Shown piece after piece: positions 5,791 through 7,525 of a stretch of DNA of 7,525 bases (its first letter is position 1; each line of letters opens with the position of its first letter). Source of the DNA: an uncultured Clostridium sp. Its GTDB lineage: Bacteria > Bacillota > Clostridia > TANB77 > CAG-508. The DNA lies in the NCBI GenBank assembly GCA_900556695.1, contig USQA01000056.1, forward strand, positions 1 through 7,525. The letters run 5' to 3'. Made by a program: the position numbers and the translations under genes. Below the pieces are notes generated by a model. That model was not told where the DNA came from, searched no databases, and was given only the letters and a program-made list of their open reading frames with translations.

Positions 5791-5839
5791 AAACTCTCCT
5801 ATCTTTCCCCTTTTCTTTTGATTTTAACTTACTTATATT

Positions 5840-7348
5840 TTAATTTAACGGTTTCATTGTAGGGAATAATAAAGCATCTCTGATAGATGAACTATCAGTT
5901 AATAACATTACTAATCTGTCTACACCTATTCCTAATCCACCTGTTGGAGGTAAACCTATTTCTAGTGCATTTATATAATCTTCGTCCATCATTCCGGCTT
6001 CCTCGTCTCCTGCTTCTCTTGCTTCTACTTGTTTTTTAAATCTTTCATATTGATCTATTGGGTCATTTAATTCTGAGAATGCATTTCCATATTCACGTCC
6101 TGCTATAAATACTTCAAATCTTTCTGTCATTCTTTTATCTTTTACACTTTTTTTAGCAAGTGGTGATATTTCTACTGGGTAATCATAAATAAATGTTGGT
6201 TGTATTAATGTTTCTTCTACGTATTCATCAAAGAATAAACTTATTACATCTCCTCTTGTTTCTTTTGTTGCATCTGGAATTTCTATTCCTCTTTCTTTTG
6301 CTAGTTTTACAGCTTCTTCGTCTGTGTTTATTTCATTAAAGTCTATTCCTGTAACTTCTTTTATAGAGTCTATCATTGTAATTCTTCTCCAACCTGGAGC
6401 TAATTCTATATCTTGTCCTTGATAATTAACTTTTGTTGTTCCTAATACTTCTTGTGCTGTTTTTGAAAATAATTCTTCTGTTAAATCCATCATATCATTA
6501 TAGTCTTGATATGCAGCATATAATTCTAATTCTGTAAATTCAGGGTTATGTCTAATGTCCATACCTTCATTTCTAAAAACTCTACCTAATTCGTAAACTT
6601 TATCAAATCCACCTACTATTAATCTTTTTAAATTTAGTTCTAGTGCTATTCTTAAATACATATCTATATTTAAAGCATTATGATGTGTTATAAATGGTTT
6701 TGCAGTTGCTCCTCCTGATATTGTATTTAATATTGGTGTTTCAACTTCTAGGTATCCTTTTTCTTCTAATATTTTTCTTATACTACTTATTATTTTGCTT
6801 CTTACTACAAAGCTTTCTTTTACTTCTGGATTTACAATTAAATCTGTATATCTTTGTCTGTATCTTAAATCTGGATCTTTTAATCCATGGAATTTTTCTG
6901 GCAATGGTCTTAAAGATTTAGATAATAATGTTACTTCTTTTGCATGCACAGATATTTCTTCTGTTCTTGTTTTAAATACAAATCCTGTTATTCCTATAAT
7001 GTCTCCTATATCAAATGTTTTAAATGCTTTGTAACTTTCTTCTCCTAAATCATTTATACTAACATAACTTTGTATTCTTTCATCACAGTCTTGAATTGTA
7101 CAAAATGATGCTTTTCCCATAATTCTTTTTGCTATAATTCTTCCAGCTACTGTTACATCTTTTTGTTCAAATTGTTCATAATTTGCTTTTATTTCTCCTG
7201 CTGTATTTGTTCTATCAAATTTTGTTATTTCAAATGGGTCTTTTCCTTCTTGTTGTAGTTCATTTAATTTATCTCTTCTTATTTGCATTAAATGGTTAAT
7301 GTCTAATTCTTCAATTTCATTGTTATTTTGATTTTTGTTTTCTTGCAT
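5840..7348 (-). CDS. lysS: Lysyl-tRNA synthetase, class II
   Basis: LysS joins lysine to tRNA-Lys in the cytoplasm. At 502 residues it has the usual length. An N-terminal helix (about 14-36) is followed by the anticodon-binding OB fold (about 65-145), then the class II catalytic core. Motif 1 lies around 182-206 with the invariant proline in VETPIL. Motif 2 spans FRNEGMDIRHNPEFTELE (258-275), and motif 3 is GLGIGVDRLVML (471-482), whose arginine contacts ATP. The protein ends LFPTMKPLN, as family members do. Nothing is missing. The ATG at 7348 follows a GGGGG ribosome binding site directly after the stop codon of the upstream reading frame, 12 bases away. No T-box leader or promoter is visible in that short gap, so any promoter lies further upstream or the junction is not natural. 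lysS heads the AT-rich operon that ends with recG. Confidence 0.97.
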   Translation of the reverse strand: MQENKNQNNNEIEELDINHLMQIRRDKLNELQQEGKDPFEITKFDRTNTAGEIKANYEQFEQKDVTVAGRIIAKRIMGKASFCTIQDCDERIQSYVSINDLGEESYKAFKTFDIGDIIGITGFVFKTRTEEISVHAKEVTLLSKSLRPLPEKFHGLKDPDLRYRQRYTDLIVNPEVKESFVVRSKIISSIRKILEEKGYLEVETPILNTISGGATAKPFITHHNALNIDMYLRIALELNLKRLIVGGFDKVYELGRVFRNEGMDIRHNPEFTELELYAAYQDYNDMMDLTEELFSKTAQEVLGTTKVNYQGQDIELAPGWRRITMIDSIKEVTGIDFNEINTDEEAVKLAKERGIEIPDATKETRGDVISLFFDEYVEETLIQPTFIYDYPVEISPLAKKSVKDKRMTERFEVFIAGREYGNAFSELNDPIDQYERFKKQVEAREAGDEEAGMMDEDYINALEIGLPPTGGLGIGVDRLVMLLTDSSSIRDALLFPTMKPLN

Positions 7349-7360
7349 TTTTCTTCCCCC

Positions 7361-7525
7361 TTACAGTAAACGAATTACCACGGCCGAGGCCATGCCCAGC
7401 AGCATACTAACGGCAATCGAAAAATTCTCTACAAACGCAAACCTTGGCTTTTTGCTAAGCCACACAAACAGCGCCATGGTAAGGCCGGATACCGCAACCA
7501 CAACCAGCGGCGTCCAATTGCCCGA
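7361..7525 (-). CDS. C-terminal end of a membrane protein, possibly DUF5058 family (partial)
   Basis: The minus strand is open from the right edge to a TAA at 7361-7363, giving the last 54 residues of a protein. One hydrophobic helix covers about residues 6-23 and another about 36-54. The latter contains the pattern SMLLGMASAV, which resembles the C-terminal end of DUF5058 membrane proteins, a family of unknown function. That match is from memory and is tentative. G+C is about 52% by my count, with many GCG, CTG, GTG and GGC codons, strikingly unlike lysS 12 bases away. The reading frame is convincing as coding sequence by its composition and helix pattern, but whether it truly neighbours lysS is uncertain. 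The 5' part lies outside the window. Confidence 0.7.
   Translation of the reverse strand, partial: SGNWTPLVVVAVSGLTMALFVWLSKKPRFAFVENFSIAVSMLLGMASAVVIRLL

Noticed and set aside
7349..7360. T-box or other riboswitch upstream of lysS
   Set aside because: Only 12 bases separate lysS from the preceding stop codon, and no leader structure is present in the window.

Overview
The window reads as chromosomal DNA from an AT-rich, Gram-positive-type bacterium, most likely a Clostridia-class Firmicute. The reasons are coding sequence of roughly 25-30% G+C by hand count, strong AGGAG-type ribosome binding sites before almost every gene, sigma-A promoters with TATAAT boxes, and proteins with a clostridial look (COG1768-type phosphatase, YwhC-like site-2 protease, a probable Spo0A-C-like protein). 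I cannot name the species.

Every gene lies on the minus strand, so the order of transcription is right to left. At the right edge (7361-7525) is the C-terminal end of a membrane protein in DNA of about 52% G+C, which does not match the rest. Twelve bases later comes a compact run of core genes: lysS (lysyl-tRNA synthetase), a site-2-protease-family membrane metalloprotease, tsaD (tRNA t6A37 synthesis), a calcineurin-like phosphohydrolase and recG (fork-remodelling helicase). Gaps are 16-61 bases and no promoter is evident inside, so this looks like one operon joining translation (LysS, TsaD) with genome maintenance (RecG). A hairpin between the phosphohydrolase and recG could tune recG expression.

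tsaD is broken by an apparent single-base insertion at 4514. Removing that base restores a normal-length protein with all motifs. Because tsaD is essential in most bacteria, a sequence error is at least as likely as a true mutation.

Left of recG are three separately transcribed units. (1) A 203-residue protein with weak resemblance to the Spo0A DNA-binding domain has its own extended -10 promoter, a perfect Shine-Dalgarno sequence, several inverted repeats around the start of transcription and an intrinsic terminator. (2) A 63-residue two-helix membrane protein has its own promoter. (3) A tRNA-Leu(UAG) is cut by the left edge and has a TTGACA / extended -10 promoter.

I found no CRISPR array, mobile element, phage gene, toxin-antitoxin pair or defence system. 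The points most worth following are the densely decorated regulatory region at 1058-1148, the tsaD frameshift and the composition break at about 7361. None of them amounts to clear evidence of a new system.
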